A stretch of 64,000 bases of DNA from NCBI RefSeq assembly GCF_900103325.1, contig NZ_FMXM01000005.1:248001-312000 (forward strand). Direction: 5' to 3'. The stretch comes from Mesorhizobium qingshengii (GTDB lineage: Bacteria > Pseudomonadota > Alphaproteobacteria > Rhizobiales > Rhizobiaceae). Shown piece by piece: positions 61,563 to 64,000 of this stretch. The translations under genes and the position numbers were made by a program. How positions within the stretch are numbered: position 1 is the first letter of the stretch; every line of letters begins with the position of its first letter. A model generated the notes under the pieces. That model was not told where the DNA came from. It saw nothing but the letters and a program-made list of their open reading frames with translations, and did no database searches.

Positions 61563-61923
61563 GCGTCTCCTCTTGATTGGCCCAATTTTCGAACCGGCAT
61601 CTCCTCGCATTTGGTGAGACCATGGTGCCGTCTTTCTGTGATGTCAGTTTGATCGAAATTGCGCCTCTCGCAAATCGAAACGAAGCTGTCGCCAACCGAT
61701 CTCGCTGCATCGCTACGATTACGGTTCGCCCCGCTGACGGGCCCCGCATCCGAATTTCCTCACCGACGCCTGAGACAAGAAATTGGTCAAAAATAGCCAT
61801 CGAAGCGATTGCGCAAACGTTTCGATGGCCGTAGGGTGGCTCTCAATGCGCCATCAACAGAGCGCAATGGAAACACTCAAGACAGGGAGAAGCGCGTGCG
61901 CGTTGGGCTCCGATCGGGTTGTA
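61563..61923. other. 361-bp intergenic region between araC and lacI genes
   Basis: Contains a PurR/LacI-type box at 61811-61826. The open frame leading into the LacI gene from 61783 is probably leader. No other feature seen. Confidence 0.5.
61811..61826. promoter_or_regulatory. LacI/PurR-type operator
   Basis: GCGCAAACGTTTCGAT, with a perfect AAACGTTT core as in LacI-family boxes, 98 bp before the LacI start. Probable autoregulatory site. Confidence 0.5.
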
Positions 61924-62922
61924 ATGGCAACCATGGCTGAAGTCGCACGCCGCGCTGGAGTGTCGGTGTCGACTGTGTCTCACGTCATCAACCGAACGCG
62001 TTTTGTCTCGCCCGCCAAGGCCAGAGTGGTCAATGATGCGATCGCCGCGATGGGCTATCAGCCCAATGAGTTGGCGCGGTCGCTGAAAGTGGCTTCGACC
62101 AACAGCGTCGGCCTGGCGATCTCGGCGATTTCCAATCCCTATTTCACCGACATCATCTGCGCGGTGGAGGCCGAATGCGCGCGCCTCGGCCTCATGGTTT
62201 TCCTCTCCGACACGCAGGAGGATCCGGACCGCGAGCTTTCGGTGGTGCGCGCCTTCCATCAGCGGCGGGTCGACGGCGTCATCCTGGCGCCGTCGGGCGC
62301 GCCGCAGCGGGCCATCGACTATCTGGCCGAGAAGAAGCTGCCCTGCGTGCTGATCGACCGCTTCGCCGACGATCGCTTCGACCAGATCGGCGTCGAGAAC
62401 CAGTCCTCGATGCGGGCCCTCATCGATCACGTCGCCTCCTTCGGCCACAAACGCATCGGCTACATCGCCGGCCAGCCGGGGCTGGCGACGACGCGCGAAC
62501 GCATCGAGGCGTTCCACTCGTCGCTGGCAGCCAATGGACTTGCTTTGCTGCCGCACTATGTGTCGCCCGAGAACGTCGACACGGCGAGCGCAACGGCATC
62601 GACCCATGCCATTCTGTCATTGCCTTCGCCGCCCACGGCATTGGTCACCGGCAACAACATGACGACGATCGGAGCGGTGCGGGCGATCCGCGAAAGGGGC
62701 CTCTCGATACCGGGAGACATCTCGCTCGCCGGCTTCGACGACTTCGAATGGGCCGATTGTTTCGAGCCGCGGCTGACCCTTGTCGCACAACCTTGCGCCG
62801 AGATCGGACGGCAGGCCGCGGCACTGCTGTCTGCCCGCATCGCCTCCAGTGGTCTGAAGCCGCAAGCGGTGCGGCTGCAGGCGACGCTGCATGCCCGTGA
62901 ATCCTGCGGGAGACCGGCATGA
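61924..62922 (+). CDS. LacI family transcriptional regulator
   Basis: 332-residue regulator. HTH TMAEVARRAGVSVSTVSHVINRTRFVSPAKARVV in order, then the hinge YQPNELARSLKV and a sugar-binding-type domain (GVDGVILAPSG-like VDGVILAPSG, LAGFDDFEWADCF). ATG at 61924 is chosen because it opens the HTH; ATG at 61867 is possible. It overlaps the sugar ABC ATPase gene by 4 bp, so regulator and transporter are in one operon, likely with the sugar as inducer. Confidence 0.9.
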   Translation: MATMAEVARRAGVSVSTVSHVINRTRFVSPAKARVVNDAIAAMGYQPNELARSLKVASTNSVGLAISAISNPYFTDIICAVEAECARLGLMVFLSDTQEDPDRELSVVRAFHQRRVDGVILAPSGAPQRAIDYLAEKKLPCVLIDRFADDRFDQIGVENQSSMRALIDHVASFGHKRIGYIAGQPGLATTRERIEAFHSSLAANGLALLPHYVSPENVDTASATASTHAILSLPSPPTALVTGNNMTTIGAVRAIRERGLSIPGDISLAGFDDFEWADCFEPRLTLVAQPCAEIGRQAAALLSARIASSGLKPQAVRLQATLHARESCGRPA

Positions 62923-64000
62923 GCGCGCCGCTGCTGTCGGTCACCGGCGCCGTCAAGCGCTTCGGCGGCGTACAGGCGCTGCGTGGCGTCGATTTCGACC
63001 TCAGGGCGGGCGAGATCCACGCGCTGCTTGGCGAGAACGGCGCCGGCAAGTCGACATTGATGAACCTTTTGTCGGGCGTCTACACGCCCGACGAAGGCAC
63101 CATCCAGATCGACGGCAAGCACGTAACCTTCAACAATCCGCGTGAGGCTCAAGCTGCCGGCATCGCCACCATCTTCCAGGAGCTCGACCTGGTGCCGAAG
63201 CTCGACGTGGCGGCCAACCTCTTCCTTGGCCGGGAGCTGATGCGGCCGGGCGGCTTCCTCGATGTGTCGGCGATGCGCAGTGAGGCTCGCAAGCGGCTCG
63301 AAGCCATCGAACTCGCCATCGATCCCGCCAGGCTGGTAGCCGACCTGTCGATCGGCCAGCGCCAGGTGGTGGCGATAGTCAAGGCGCTGTCCTACGCATC
63401 GCGTGTGCTGATCATGGACGAGCCGACGGCGGCGCTGACGGTGGCCGAAGTCGAAAGGCTGTTCGACGTCATGCGCAAGCTCGCCGCCAGCGGCGTCGGC
63501 ATTGTCTATATCTCGCATCGCCTGGAGGAGGTGCCGCAGATCGCCGACCGGGTGACGGTCATGCGCGATGGGCGGGTGGCCGGTATCACCGAGCCGCACG
63601 CGCCGCAGGCGGAACTGGTCAGGCTGCTGGTCGGGCGTCCGCTTGACGAGCTCTTTCCAGCGCGCGCCAAAGCCACCGGCCGGGCGCTGCTGCATTTGCG
63701 TGACGCCACCTTCCACCTGTCGCGCGAAAGCGCCGGCTGGCAGGCCCCGACAGGCGTGTCGCTCGATGTGCATGAGGGCGAGATCGTCGGCCTGGCAGGC
63801 ATCATGGGGGCAGGGCGCACCGAGCTGCTCAGCGCGCTTTACGGCACCGGCCTGTCCGGACATTGGCAGGGCGAAGTCGCCGTTGGCGGCCATCCGGTCA
63901 AGCTGCATTCGATCAAGGCGGCGCGCAACGCCGGCATTGCCTTCGTCACCGACGACCGGCGCGGCAGCGGCCTGATGCTGAGGATGGCGGTTGGCCTCAA
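62919..64000 (+). CDS. Sugar ABC transporter ATP-binding protein (3' truncated by window)
   Basis: 360 residues visible of a RbsA/MglA-type double ATPase. First domain: Walker A GENGAGKST, Q-loop IFQELDLVP, signature LSIGQRQ, Walker B VLIMDEPTAAL. The second domain begins at about 283 with the altered Walker A AGIMGAGRTE, normal for RbsA. The ATG at 62919 overlaps the LacI stop; GGGAG lies upstream. The permease and binding-protein genes are expected beyond 64000. Confidence 0.92.
   Translation, partial: MSAPLLSVTGAVKRFGGVQALRGVDFDLRAGEIHALLGENGAGKSTLMNLLSGVYTPDEGTIQIDGKHVTFNNPREAQAAGIATIFQELDLVPKLDVAANLFLGRELMRPGGFLDVSAMRSEARKRLEAIELAIDPARLVADLSIGQRQVVAIVKALSYASRVLIMDEPTAALTVAEVERLFDVMRKLAASGVGIVYISHRLEEVPQIADRVTVMRDGRVAGITEPHAPQAELVRLLVGRPLDELFPARAKATGRALLHLRDATFHLSRESAGWQAPTGVSLDVHEGEIVGLAGIMGAGRTELLSALYGTGLSGHWQGEVAVGGHPVKLHSIKAARNAGIAFVTDDRRGSGLMLRMAVGL

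Overview
The window is a stretch of high-GC chromosome from an alphaproteobacterium of the Rhizobiales, most likely Mesorhizobium or a close relative. The evidence is a complete aapJQMP general L-amino-acid transporter with metC nearby, a CIRCE-controlled groESL operon, an EcfG-type general-stress promoter (GGAAC-N16-CGTT) in front of a CsbD gene, rhizobial-type intergenic palindromes, and a high density of ABC transporters and LysR/TetR/LacI regulators. I see no rRNA, tRNA, CRISPR array, intact insertion sequence or prophage. The content looks like ordinary chromosome with several accessory metabolic cassettes.

Layout. 0-3 kb: end of a diguanylate cyclase, a GT4 glycosyltransferase and an anion permease. 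3-7.4 kb: a TetR/enoyl-CoA hydratase divergent pair, an ECF sigma factor with a DUF4142 protein and a cupredoxin, and an HPP-CBS membrane protein. 7.6-11.6 kb: metC and a TauE permease that share a duplicated promoter region, then a DUF1326/DUF2182 metal-type pair. 12-16.3 kb: aapJQMP. 16.4-25.7 kb: housekeeping and redox genes (TIGR02117 protein, FAD monooxygenase with a zinc-finger protein, ppk-ppx, two DoxX proteins, fumC, cupin). 25.8-30 kb: LysR regulator, GT10 fucosyltransferase-like and GT90 glycosyltransferases, SDR. 30-34 kb: BetI-like regulator with a choline-binding protein and hydrolase, and a NIPSNAP/TetR pair. 34-39 kb: a LacI-controlled amino-acid-type ABC cassette with a fused permease-ATPase and an FAD oxidoreductase. 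39-47 kb: secreted proteins, CsbD, a patatin remnant, GST, SDR, ArsR with an SRPBCC-YCII fusion, cold-shock protein, a compact four-gene operon of small proteins, LysE. 47-51.6 kb: a TetR-controlled ADH/OsmC/SnoaL operon and an EamA/LysR pair. 51.7-53.8 kb: groESL. 54-60 kb: a divergent methyltransferase/ATP-grasp pair, and a TetR-controlled MFS/lactone-or-alditol oxidase/D-threonine-aldolase-like operon. 60-64 kb: a monooxygenase-domain protein, an AraC regulator, and a LacI regulator leading a sugar ABC operon that runs off the window.

The regulatory DNA is the most informative part. The ECF gene and its DUF4142 neighbour carry matching promoters (GGGAAC-N16-CATCCAAT). metC and the TauE permease share a roughly 75-bp upstream region including a TTGYGC-N17-TATGGC promoter. 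Most local regulators sit beside clear palindromic operators. Candidates for less-described systems are the four-gene small-protein operon at 45.1-46.3 kb, the methyltransferase/ATP-grasp pair at 54-55.7 kb, the MFS/oxidase/DSD1-like operon at 56.4-60 kb, and the DUF1326/DUF2182 pair at 10-11.6 kb. All functional names rest on motif recognition by eye; no database search was run.
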